From contig NZ_UCNJ01000024.1 in assembly GCF_900473965.1 (NCBI RefSeq), positions 1-64,000 of the forward strand: a stretch of 64,000 bases of DNA, in the 5' to 3' direction. The first letter of the stretch is position 1; each line of letters starts with the position of its first letter. Origin of the DNA: Synechococcus sp. UW179A. GTDB taxonomy: Bacteria > Cyanobacteriota > Cyanobacteriia > PCC-6307 > Cyanobiaceae. Below the pieces are notes generated by a model that was not told where the DNA came from, made no database searches, and saw only the letters and a program-made list of their open reading frames with translations. This document shows, piece by piece, positions 36,766 through 46,092 of the stretch. The translations under genes and the position numbers were made by a program.

Positions 36766-37666
36766 CGGCTGCCATGGCTTCCAGCATGGCCCGCTGTGCC
36801 AGGGCCTGACCCTGATCGCGCAGGTGCTGAAGAAAGCGAGGTCTTGATTCGGGGAAGCGTGGCTCCTCAGCGAGGGGAAGATCACCTGCCGCATCAAGGC
36901 CTGTATCTCCTTCCATGGCAGGGGTGATCACGACCAGATCACCGTCGAGGTTGGCCTCGTAACGCCACCAGAGCGTGGGGTCCAGGACCGCTGGATGCGG
37001 CGGCGTGATGGTGTCGTCAGGGTTCGACCCGCCGCCATCCGCGGATGGCGTTGATTGGCTTGCAGCCTTTGTCTGTTCAGCCCTGGCCTGCAGGGCCTTG
37101 AGCCGATGTTCAGCAAGGTTTTCCAGCAGTTTCGTTCGCGTGCGCCCCCTCAGCTGAAACAGCACGAACGGGTCTTCACTGAAGCGTTCTCCCATCAGGA
37201 AGTACACCGCACTGATGTGCTTGCAAGGATTGGCCTTATCCGGACAGCTGCATTCACTGCGCACCTCTTGCAGCTTGAAGGGGAAGAGCCGGCGGCCACT
37301 GGCCGCAAAGGCACGTTCGATGTCAGCCGGCATGATTCCGGCCAGGAGCTGTGCTGACCAGCGGGCTTTTTGTGTAAGGGCTTCCAGTACAAAGCCCCAG
37401 TCCTCATCGCTCAGCACATCCAGCCAGAGCTTCACTTTGTAAGGGTCTTCATCGGTTCCCTGAACACGGGCATGAACCCGTCGACCCTCGAATCGAATCG
37501 AAGTCACGTGTCCTTCACGGGCGTAGGTCCAGGCCCGTTCGAGGCGTTTTTTGAAGCGGTAGGAGTTGATCAGCTCCATCCACTGTTCAACCCACCAGGG
37601 TTGCTGGCCGAGCCCCTCGTCACTCAGTGAGGTGTTGATGCCGCTGTTGTTGGGGGTGATGGTCAT
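36758..37666 (-). CDS. SWIM zinc-finger protein
   Basis: A 302-residue protein with the SWIM metal-binding motif C-x-C-x(n)-C-x-H as CSCPDKANPCKH near residue 140. The N-terminal part (VEQWMELINSYRFKKRLERAWTYAREG) is typical of bacterial SWIM proteins encoded beside SNF2 helicases. The C-terminal third is low-complexity and acidic. It starts 4 nt after the SNF2 gene on the same strand. The pair probably acts on nucleic acid or protein-DNA complexes; the precise function in bacteria is not established. Confidence 0.93.
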   Translation of the reverse strand: MTITPNNSGINTSLSDEGLGQQPWWVEQWMELINSYRFKKRLERAWTYAREGHVTSIRFEGRRVHARVQGTDEDPYKVKLWLDVLSDEDWGFVLEALTQKARWSAQLLAGIMPADIERAFAASGRRLFPFKLQEVRSECSCPDKANPCKHISAVYFLMGERFSEDPFVLFQLRGRTRTKLLENLAEHRLKALQARAEQTKAASQSTPSADGGGSNPDDTITPPHPAVLDPTLWWRYEANLDGDLVVITPAMEGDTGLDAAGDLPLAEEPRFPESRPRFLQHLRDQGQALAQRAMLEAMAAGG

Positions 37667-37670
37667 CGCG

Positions 37671-40600
37671 TCAGGAGGGATTGTCTTCTAGGCTCACCAG
37701 CTCCTTGAGCTGGCCCATTTCGAGTCCTCCGAGCCATTCCTCGCCGGAGCCCACGATGTCTTCCGCCAGTCTGGACTTCTCGCGGATCATCCGGTCAATC
37801 TTTTCTTCCACCGAGCCGCTTGTGATGAACTTGTGCACCATCACGCGGTTGGTCTGTCCGATGCGATAAGCCCTGTCTGTGGCTTGGTTCTCCACGGCTG
37901 GGTTCCACCATCGGTCGATGTGGAACACATGGCTGGCTCGGGTGAGATTAAGGCCCACGCCACCGGCCTTGAGTGAGAGCAGGAACAGTTGGGGGCCGCG
38001 GGGATCTTCCTGAAAACGATCGACCATGGCCTGCCGCTCTGTCTTGCTGGTGCTGCCGCTGAGGAAGGGCACCTCGCTGCGCCAGCGGCGTTGCAGATAC
38101 TCCCTCAGCAACGTTCCCCATTCCGCGAACTGGGTGAATAGCAGAGCGCGGTCGCCGGCCTCGACCACTTCTTCGAGGATTTCTTCGAGCCGTTGCAGCT
38201 TCGCTGAACGTTGCAAGAAATCCTCGCTTGCGTCTTTCTCCTTCAGCGCAAGGGCGGGATGGTTGCAGATCTGTTTCAGGCGGGTCAGCAGTCCCAGCAC
38301 CTGGCCATGACGTTTGCCCCGCGGAGCACGGGCAATGGCATCGAGGGTGTCCTCGACGGTTTTGGCATAGAGCGATTTCTGTTCCTTGCTCAGCCCGACC
38401 CATTCGCTCAGCTCCACCTTCTCCGGCAGATCAGAGATGATCGCCTTGTCGGTCTTCAAGCGCCTGAGGATGAAGGGTCCCACCCGCGACTTGAGGTCTC
38501 TTAGAGACGACATGTCGCCGTAGCGTTCAATCGGCATGCGATAGCGCTGGCGGAAGAATTCCTCCTCGCCCAGAACCCTGGGATTGAGGAAATCCATCAG
38601 GGCCCACAACTCACTCACCCTGTTCTCCACCGGCGTGCCGGTGAGGGCGATGCGAAAGCGGGTGCCCTTGTGGGTGCGGGCCAGATCGCGTGTGGCCTGG
38701 CTCTGCTTGGCCGAGGGGTTCTTGATGGCCTGAGCTTCATCGATCACCGTTCCCTGCCAGTCGAAGCTTTCCAGCAGCTCGATATCCCGCTGCACCAGTC
38801 CGTAACTGGTGAGCACGAGGTCAACATCCTTTAAAGCCTTTTTGAGAGCAGCCAGAGTCGTGGGCCGTTTGGGGCCGTAGTGCTCATGCACGTTGAGCTC
38901 AGGGGTGAAGGCTGCGGCCTCCCGTTTCCAGTTGGTCAGCACCGATGTGGGGGCCACTAGCAGTACGGGCTTCTTCAGTTCCTGTTCCACCTTGAGGTGT
39001 TGTAGGAAGGCCAGCAGCTGGATCGTTTTGCCCAGGCCCATGTCATCAGCTAGGCAGGCTCCCTGGTCGAAACGATGCAGGAAAGCGAGCCAGCCCAGCC
39101 CACGCTCCTGATAAGGCCGCAGTTGTCCGCAGAATCCTTCAGGTGCCGGCAGTGGATCCGGCGATTTCTGCTGGTGGTACTGCTCAAGGACCCCCTGAAG
39201 CCGGGGGCCGGCATCGAAGGCGTGCACGGGAAGGCGCATCAGCGTGTCGCCCTCGGTTGCGGTCAGTCTCAGGGCGTCGTCCAGACTGAGCTCAGGATTG
39301 GCGCTGCAGAAGCGTTCAGCGTTCTTAAGGTCATTGGGGCGCAGTTCAATCCAGGCTCCCTTGTGACGCACCAGCGGGCTGCGTTTACCACTCAGGCGTT
39401 CCAGTTCGCGCAGGGTGAGCGTGACGCCACCGATCATCAGCTCCCAGCTCCAGTCGAGGCTCTCTCCCAGAGTGAAGCCGCGGGACCGCTCGGGCAGTTC
39501 AGCTTTGATCGCCAGTCCTAGTCGGCTGGCCAGCCCGCCGGAAAGGCTCGGCGGCAGATCGACGCCCACACCCACATCGCGAAGTTGGCGTGCGGCCGTG
39601 CGCACCAGCACGAAGGCTTCGGCAGGGGTCAGCTGCATCGCTTCCGGTGTGGCGCTTTCGAGGCCCCGCTCGATCGGTGCGAACACCGTCAAGGCTCGGC
39701 CCATGCCTTCCAGCAGCACTTCACTGGGATGCTCCACGGGAATCTCTCCCAGCTGAAGACCCTTGGGGCCTGCAGCCCACGCGGTACTGGCCGGCAGCTT
39801 CAGTGTGGGGTCCGACTCCGCCTGCAGGAAGAAGCGCAGGGGCCATAGTTCCTCGCCCTCAGACGGAGTAGCCAGTTCGAGGCAGGCCCGTGCCGCAGCA
39901 ACATTGCCGGCCACGCCCTCTCGCCAGTGGTGGCTTGCGGTGGCTAGACGCTCGGCATCCTCATCATTGAGGTTGATCACGCCGGTCTCAGAGCTGAGAG
40001 CCTCTTCCCAGGCGCAGAGCAGTGGGTCTAAGCCTTCTTGATCAGTGCTGAAGCCTTTGCGCAGCTGCGCATCCAGCAGGTCTTCCAGCAGGGTGGCCAC
40101 GCGCAGCCGACCGCTGCGGGGTCGACAACAGGCCACGGGATTGGCGGCTCGCATCGCTTCCGGTCGGAGCCTGGTCATGCGGTTGCTGCGTCGCCCGGTC
40201 GGTTCGCGCCAGGGCAGGGCACAGGTGGCAACTAGGGGCAGTCCCGCCGCTAGATCCTCCAGCCGGCGCCGGTCTTCCTCCCGATTCAGCAGTGGCACCC
40301 AGCGGGCTCTGTGGGGGTAGCCCTCGCCTTTGCTCAGCTCCACCTGGGGTAGCCAGCGGCCTCGTGCCACCAGACTCAGGGCCCAGCGCTGCATGTGGCT
40401 CCACCAGCGCAGCTCATCGGCCAGATCCGGATGACGACCTGAAAGCGGCAGCTTGGCTAGCCACTCGGTGGCAGCCATCGGTTCGATGGCCAGGCCCTGC
40501 ACTTGCCAGGGCCACCATTCGGTGGTCTTCGGAATCGGTTCACCGGCCTGCAGCGGCAGACCGCACCACGGGGGGTCGTCCTCGGAGGATGCTTCTGCCG

Positions 40601-40871
40601 TCGTTGAGCGCTTGCGTTTCGGCTTAACGCTGCGACTGGGCAGCGTGAGGCAGGCCGTTGCGTCGATGATTCCGCCCGGCAGCAGGTCGCGTTCCGTGAG
40701 CCAGGCGCGCAGATCCTCGGTGCTGAGGGTGAAGGGATGAATCGCGGGGGTGGCACCCGGTCCCATCGGTTCGGCCACACGCCAGGTGTCGGCCCATACG
40801 AGCAGAGCAGCTCGACCGGAGCTGCTGGGGGTACGAATGGCCGGAAGCCAGGTGGCGTGCAGCAGGCTCAT
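37671..40871 (-). CDS. SNF2-family DNA-dependent ATPase/helicase
   Basis: About 1,066 residues from the ATG at 40871 (MSLLHATWLPAIRTP). The N-terminal ~550 residues form the bacterial SNF2 N-terminal region. The helicase core is in the C-terminal half: motif I DDMGLGKTIQLL, DEAQ box VIDEAQAIKN, SALTGTPVENR-type motif III (here IALTGTPVENRVSEL), and motif VI QATDRAYRIGQ. Such proteins translocate on double-stranded DNA and may displace stalled RNA polymerase or other proteins. The start overlaps the upstream membrane-protein stop by 4 nt (ATGA), and the SWIM gene follows directly, giving one operon. Confidence 0.95.
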   Translation of the reverse strand: MSLLHATWLPAIRTPSSSGRAALLVWADTWRVAEPMGPGATPAIHPFTLSTEDLRAWLTERDLLPGGIIDATACLTLPSRSVKPKRKRSTTAEASSEDDPPWCGLPLQAGEPIPKTTEWWPWQVQGLAIEPMAATEWLAKLPLSGRHPDLADELRWWSHMQRWALSLVARGRWLPQVELSKGEGYPHRARWVPLLNREEDRRRLEDLAAGLPLVATCALPWREPTGRRSNRMTRLRPEAMRAANPVACCRPRSGRLRVATLLEDLLDAQLRKGFSTDQEGLDPLLCAWEEALSSETGVINLNDEDAERLATASHHWREGVAGNVAAARACLELATPSEGEELWPLRFFLQAESDPTLKLPASTAWAAGPKGLQLGEIPVEHPSEVLLEGMGRALTVFAPIERGLESATPEAMQLTPAEAFVLVRTAARQLRDVGVGVDLPPSLSGGLASRLGLAIKAELPERSRGFTLGESLDWSWELMIGGVTLTLRELERLSGKRSPLVRHKGAWIELRPNDLKNAERFCSANPELSLDDALRLTATEGDTLMRLPVHAFDAGPRLQGVLEQYHQQKSPDPLPAPEGFCGQLRPYQERGLGWLAFLHRFDQGACLADDMGLGKTIQLLAFLQHLKVEQELKKPVLLVAPTSVLTNWKREAAAFTPELNVHEHYGPKRPTTLAALKKALKDVDLVLTSYGLVQRDIELLESFDWQGTVIDEAQAIKNPSAKQSQATRDLARTHKGTRFRIALTGTPVENRVSELWALMDFLNPRVLGEEEFFRQRYRMPIERYGDMSSLRDLKSRVGPFILRRLKTDKAIISDLPEKVELSEWVGLSKEQKSLYAKTVEDTLDAIARAPRGKRHGQVLGLLTRLKQICNHPALALKEKDASEDFLQRSAKLQRLEEILEEVVEAGDRALLFTQFAEWGTLLREYLQRRWRSEVPFLSGSTSKTERQAMVDRFQEDPRGPQLFLLSLKAGGVGLNLTRASHVFHIDRWWNPAVENQATDRAYRIGQTNRVMVHKFITSGSVEEKIDRMIREKSRLAEDIVGSGEEWLGGLEMGQLKELVSLEDNPS

Positions 40872-41281
40872 GGCCGCGACGCAGACAACATGCGTTGGGT
40901 TCCGTGAAGCAGGAGCGAGCAGCCGATCAACGGCAACCACCCCATAACGAGATCCTGCATTAATGATGCCAGGGAATCAGCATCTGCCCAAGGGGGTGGC
41001 AGGCACATTCCCAAACTGCGTATTCCGCAGACGGCTCCCACCAGCCCAGCCTGCAGGTGGGAGTCCTCCGGATCCACACGCTCAAGGTGGAAGGCCAGTA
41101 GTCCGTAAAACAGTCCGCATCCTGTGGATCGCACCGCCTGATCCACACCGAAGGGCAGGCTGAGCAGCCCCGCCGCTAGCCCTGCGACAAGGGCCCAGAT
41201 CAGGGAGCGCAGTCTCAACGCTGCGCGACTCTGCTCGGCGGTGCTATCGGCCAACGTCGGTGGCAGCTCAAAGGCGATCAT
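40868..41281 (-). CDS. Small conserved membrane protein, function unknown
   Basis: A 137-residue protein with three to four hydrophobic segments (about 28-43, 52-66, 78-92 and 113-128). No recognised domain. The ATG at 41281 is divergent from alaS (35 nt apart), and its stop overlaps the SNF2 start by 4 nt, so it leads that operon. Its link with a DNA translocase is unexplained. Confidence 0.8.
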   Translation of the reverse strand: MIAFELPPTLADSTAEQSRAALRLRSLIWALVAGLAAGLLSLPFGVDQAVRSTGCGLFYGLLAFHLERVDPEDSHLQAGLVGAVCGIRSLGMCLPPPWADADSLASLMQDLVMGWLPLIGCSLLLHGTQRMLSASRP

Positions 41282-41316
41282 GGCTGGAGGACCTGCTGTT
41301 CAAGCCCGAACCCGCC

Positions 41317-43995
41317 ATGGCTGTTGCACGATCGTCGCGAAACGAGGCAGCTGGACCCCGCACCGGTGCGGAGATTCGCGAAGCGTTCCTCGCGTTTTAT
41401 GAGCAGCGTGGTCATAGACGGATGGCCAGTGCCTCACTCGTGCCTGAGGACCCCACGGTTCTGCTCACGATCGCAGGAATGTTGCCGTTCAAGCCGATCT
41501 TTCTCGGTCAGCAGCAACGGCCTGCCCCCTGTGCGACCAGCAGTCAGAAGTGCATTCGTACCAACGACATCGAGAACGTGGGTCGCACTGCGCGGCACCA
41601 CACCTTTTTCGAGATGCTGGGCAACTTCTCCTTCGGGGATTATTTCAAGCAGCAGGCGATTGAGTGGGCCTGGGAGCTGAGCACGGTCGTCTACGGTTTG
41701 GATCCTAAGAATCTGGTGGTCAGCGTCTTCAGGGAAGACGATGAAGCCGAGCAGATCTGGCGTGATGTTGTCGGCATCAATCCGAAGCGCATCATCCGCA
41801 TGGATGAAGCCGACAACTTCTGGGCCTCAGGCCCAACAGGACCCTGTGGTCCTTGCTCGGAGATTTATTACGACTTCAAGCCCGAACTCGGCGATGAAGG
41901 AATCGATCTTGAAGACGACGACCGCTTCATCGAGTTTTACAACCTGGTGTTCATGCAGTCGAATCGTGATGCGGAGGGCAAACTCACTCCGCTGGCGAAT
42001 CGCAACATCGACACGGGGATGGGTCTGGAGCGCATGGCTCAGATTCTGCAGAAGGTTCCCAACAACTATGAAACCGATCTGATTTTTCCACTGATTGAAG
42101 CGGCTGCTGATCTGGCTGGTGTCGACTATCACAAGCTGGATGACAAGCGTCAAACGTCGCTCAAGGTGATTGGCGATCACAGCCGCGCCGTGACGCAGTT
42201 AATTAGCGATGGCGTCACGGCAAGCAATCTTGGCCGCGGATATATCTTGCGCCGGTTGTTGCGTCGGGTGGTTCGGCATGGACGTCTGCTGGGCATCGAC
42301 AAGCCGTTTCTGCAGACCATGGGTGAAGCCGCCATTGAGCTGATGCAGGCGGTTCATCCTCAGTTGTTGGAGCGCAAGGAGGTGATCCTGGCGGAACTGC
42401 AACGCGAGGAAGAACGGTTCCTAGAGACCCTGGAAAGAGGCGAGAAACTGCTGGCGGATGTGCTGGCAGCCCAGCCGAAGCAGATCAGTGGTGCCCAAGC
42501 CTTCGAGCTGTATGACACCTATGGATTTCCGCTGGAGCTCACGCAGGAAATTGCCGAAGAGCATGGTCTGACCGTCGATCTGGCCGGATTTGAAGTGGCG
42601 ATGGAGCAACAGCGTCAGCGTGCCAAAGCTGCTGCCGTGAGTATTGACCTCACACTCCAGGACGCCATTGATGAGGTGGCTTCAGGGATCGATGGAACCG
42701 ATTTTCGTGGTTACGAGCAGCTGGAGCAGAGCAGCAGTGTGCAGGCTCTTGTGGTGAATGGAGACCCCGCGCAACAAGCCGTTGCCGGTGATTGCGTGCA
42801 GGTGGTGCTTGATTCCACTCCCTTTTATGGCGAGGGGGGCGGCCAGGTGGGGGATCGCGGCATGCTGGCGGGTGAAGGTCATGACGGCGATGGCCTGATT
42901 GTCAGCGTGGAATCCGTGAGCCGAAACCGCAGCGTTTTCGTGCATAGCGGTCGGGTTGAGCGGGGAATACTGGCGGTCGGCGATGTGGTGCAGGGTCGTG
43001 TGGATCGGACCTGCCGTCGCCGTGCCCAGGCCAATCACACCGCTACGCATCTGTTGCAATCGGCGTTGAAGCAGGTGGTGGATTCAGGCATCGGTCAGGC
43101 CGGATCGCTGGTGAACTTCGATCGCTTGCGTTTCGACTTCCATTGCCCGCGGGCTGTGAGCTCTGATGAACTTGAGCGCATTGAGGTTCTGATCAACAGC
43201 TGGATCGCTGATGCCCATGAGCTTCAGGTTCAGGAAATGGCGATTGATAAGGCGAAAGCAGCTGGCGCTGTGGCCATGTTTGGTGAGAAGTATGCCGATG
43301 TGGTGCGTGTCGTCGACGTGCCTGGTGTTTCGATGGAACTTTGCGGTGGCACCCATGTGGCCAATACCGCTGAAATTGGTTTGTTCAAGATTGTGAGTGA
43401 AAGCGGAGTGGCAGCTGGCATTCGACGCATTGAGGCTGTGGCGGGCCCAGCGGTGCTCGCTTACCTCAACGAACGCGATGCTGTAGTGAAGCAGCTAGGA
43501 GAGCGCTTCAAGGCGCAGCCCGGCGAGATTGTGGAGCGCGTGAGTGCACTCCAGGATGAGCTGAAGACCACGAGTAAAGCTCTGCAATCTGTTCAGGCGG
43601 AGTTGGCGGTTGCCAAATCAGCGGCTCTGGCCTCCAAGGCGGTTGCGGTCGGTGAATTTCAGCTGCTGATTGAGCGTCTTGACGGTGTGGATGGCAACGG
43701 TCTTCAAGGCGCTGCTCAGAACCTGAGCGATCAACTGGGTGAGGAGGCAGCAGTGGTCATTGGTGGTCTGCCGGATCCTGCCGATCAGGGCAAGGTGATT
43801 CTGGTGGCAGCCTTCGGCAAAGCCGTGATCGCCAACGGACTGCAGGCGGGCAAGTTCATCGGCGCGATTGCCAAGCGCTGCGGCGGCGGTGGTGGTGGCC
43901 GTCCGAATCTGGCTCAGGCCGGTGGCAGGGATGGAGCCGCTTTGGATGGAGCCCTGAATGAGGCTCGCAAGCAGCTCAGTGCTGCTCTGGGCTGA
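41317..43995 (+). CDS. alaS: Alanine-tRNA ligase
   Basis: About 892 residues from the ATG at 41317 (MAVARSS); an upstream GTG at 41260 would overlap the divergent gene and is unlikely. Class II synthetase core at the N-terminus (LTIAGMLPFKPIFLGQ, RTARHHTFFEMLGNFSFGDYFK), then the editing domain with the zinc-binding HTATH and CGGTHV motifs, and the C-Ala domain ending GGGGGGRPNLAQAGG. It charges tRNA-Ala and hydrolyses mischarged products. Length is standard. Confidence 0.98.
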   Translation: MAVARSSRNEAAGPRTGAEIREAFLAFYEQRGHRRMASASLVPEDPTVLLTIAGMLPFKPIFLGQQQRPAPCATSSQKCIRTNDIENVGRTARHHTFFEMLGNFSFGDYFKQQAIEWAWELSTVVYGLDPKNLVVSVFREDDEAEQIWRDVVGINPKRIIRMDEADNFWASGPTGPCGPCSEIYYDFKPELGDEGIDLEDDDRFIEFYNLVFMQSNRDAEGKLTPLANRNIDTGMGLERMAQILQKVPNNYETDLIFPLIEAAADLAGVDYHKLDDKRQTSLKVIGDHSRAVTQLISDGVTASNLGRGYILRRLLRRVVRHGRLLGIDKPFLQTMGEAAIELMQAVHPQLLERKEVILAELQREEERFLETLERGEKLLADVLAAQPKQISGAQAFELYDTYGFPLELTQEIAEEHGLTVDLAGFEVAMEQQRQRAKAAAVSIDLTLQDAIDEVASGIDGTDFRGYEQLEQSSSVQALVVNGDPAQQAVAGDCVQVVLDSTPFYGEGGGQVGDRGMLAGEGHDGDGLIVSVESVSRNRSVFVHSGRVERGILAVGDVVQGRVDRTCRRRAQANHTATHLLQSALKQVVDSGIGQAGSLVNFDRLRFDFHCPRAVSSDELERIEVLINSWIADAHELQVQEMAIDKAKAAGAVAMFGEKYADVVRVVDVPGVSMELCGGTHVANTAEIGLFKIVSESGVAAGIRRIEAVAGPAVLAYLNERDAVVKQLGERFKAQPGEIVERVSALQDELKTTSKALQSVQAELAVAKSAALASKAVAVGEFQLLIERLDGVDGNGLQGAAQNLSDQLGEEAAVVIGGLPDPADQGKVILVAAFGKAVIANGLQAGKFIGAIAKRCGGGGGGRPNLAQAGGRDGAALDGALNEARKQLSAALG

Positions 43996-44019
43996 GTTTC
44001 TGTTCTGAGCGGCCTCTTG

Positions 44020-46092
44020 TCAGGCCTGATCGTAAAGGCTGAAATTCAGCCTCACGATTAGATCATTGAAGTCTGGGTTGTTGTTATCCAGTCCTTCGAA
44101 GCCGATCAGATTGCTGCCCAGCATCCGAATGTGATTGGTGCCGTTGGGATTGGCATCCGCAAATGCAAAATAGTCAATCACTTCCGCAAGCTGATTACTT
44201 GTTAGTCGTAAGACCGGTGCGAGCAGTGATTGTTCCTGAACAACGGCTTCGCTTGTGCTGGTGATGCCATTCTCAGTCGTGAGATCTTCGAGCGCTTTCA
44301 CGGTATTTGCCTCATGGAGAGCGGCAGCTTGGTAGCCGTCATCTCCTGGTTGCAGGATCTGGCCGCTGAGCGGATCAAGAACGGCACCGTTTGTGTCGAG
44401 CACTCGATAGAAGCTCACCTGTGAGGAAAAAGCAGCCTCCCTGCTCACTTCAATTGATGTATCAACGAGCATGTCTCTGTTCAAGCCAGTGAAATCAAGC
44501 AGGGGAGCGATGGTTTGCTGTTGCCCGATCAATGCATCCAGGTCACCAGTGCTGTGGCTGAGCTCCAGGTCGACGATGAGTCCACTGCTGGATTGAATTC
44601 TTGCTTTGCTGTCATCCAAGAGCTTCGGCTCAAGAAAATTCAGGCGTGGGTCATCCAGATCTTTCAATTCGCTGAGATCAGCTCCCTCGACTTCGAAGAA
44701 ACGCACTTGCTGGTAGTCGACCAGTGAGAGCTGTTGCCTGAAATCATCGTCTTTCAATAGGGTTAGATCCCCCTGTAGGAGATTGGAGAACAGGATCTGG
44801 GAGCGTTGTTGCAGCTCAGCGAGGTCATTGAGGGATGCAAGATCGGTCGGCTCACTATCGTCGAAGATCACCATTCCGAAGCTGTTGACGTTGTTCGCGT
44901 GGCCTTCGAGTGAAGCGTTTAATTGCAGGGGGATGTCCGTGTTTTGCAGAACCCCATCGCGGCGAGCTCTGGTCGTGAGCTGCACGGCCTGATTCTCGCC
45001 GGCACTAAATATTGGGGTTAGATCGATGTCACCGAGGCCCATTCCTGCAAAGATCTTGGTCATGTCTGCAGCGATGCCCTGCTCCAGACGGATGCTGCCG
45101 GATGCTGGGTTTGCATCGGTGGCCTGGTTGTCGTTCATGGCGAGATAGACCCAGTCGGCATGTCCATCACCATCGAGGTCGTAGAGCCGTGCTCCTTCTC
45201 GACTCAGGGGGTCGTAATTGAGGTCGTACCACTGCCAGGAATCGAGCTGGTCTTCGTCGAGAATCGTCAGGATCTCTTGTGGGCCCCCTGGTGCGGGTTG
45301 ATCGCGCAGTACATCGAGGTCGAAGCCGATGCCGATGCTTGGCAAGGCACTGTTCTGCAATCTGAGATCCATTTGCATGCCACGGCTGGGCATGCCGGAT
45401 ACATCTGAGTCGCTTGTGCGCACCAATATTCCGGCTGTTGTATTTTCGAGAAATTGTGCACCGTGCACAGTGAGCGGGTTTGTTTTTTTGTTGGTACCGA
45501 TTAAGGTGTAATCACTATTTTCGCTGAGCTTGTTGGCAAGCTTGCGATTGTCATTGAGGAGTTGATTGATGTCTATCTCAGGCCAATTTCCAGAGCCACC
45601 ATTGAGATTAATGGTGTTTGTGCTGATCTCAGATCCATCAGCATTTTTTAGGCTGTATTGAAGGCTGTTATCTGGTTGTAGATTAAAATAGTCATTGGCT
45701 GTGAGTGTCAGGATCTGTTGAGAAACATCCTTTGGAAGCTCCAGGGGAATGGTGAGATCACCATTCTTGGATTCCTCTAATATCTCTTGATAAATTCCAG
45801 ATAGTAAATTTGTTCTTTGCTGCAGCTCCCAAGATGCAGGAGAAAGATTATTAAAACGCGTAAAAGCGTCTTGAGACAGTAGCGACTCCTCGGGATCGAG
45901 GTTGCCGTCATCATCTTTCTGTTGAATTATTTCTGCTTCGTATTCGCTGACCCGCTTAAGATATCGGCGCCATTGATCGACATCGTGCAGGGTGAGCCTG
46001 AGATTGATTTCATCATTCGGATTTTCGGCCTGATTGTGATCAACTTGTAAGACCAGAGAATCTGACTTTAAATTTCCCCTTTTATCAAAAAA
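44020..46092 (-). pseudogene. DUF4114 beta-propeller surface protein, 3' part (frameshifted from 46068-48806)
   Basis: This frame is open from 46116 to the stop at 44020 but has no ATG, GTG or TTG until a GTG at 45468. Translation upstream of that GTG is clearly protein-like (SDSLVLQVDHNQAENPNDE, LHDVDQWRRYLKRVSEYEAE), so the segment is the downstream half of the protein encoded at 46068-48806. The C-terminus (NLIGFEGLDNNNPDFNDLIV) matches the DUF4114 signature common in leaderless, secreted RTX-like cyanobacterial proteins. An acidic DLDGDGHADWVYLAMND stretch resembles a calcium-binding repeat. Adding one T to a run of seven joins both frames into a ~1,595-residue protein. Confidence 0.8.

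Noticed and set aside
44009-44025. GGCCT/AGGCC hairpin between alaS and the convergent DUF4114 gene
   Set aside because: The stem is only 5 bp, no T run follows on either strand, and it overlaps the stop codon. Not enough to call a terminator.
45468-45468. GTG at 45468 as the genuine start of a separate 482-residue gene
   Set aside because: The same frame is protein-like for about 200 codons upstream without starts, which fits a frameshift in a longer gene better than an independent gene.
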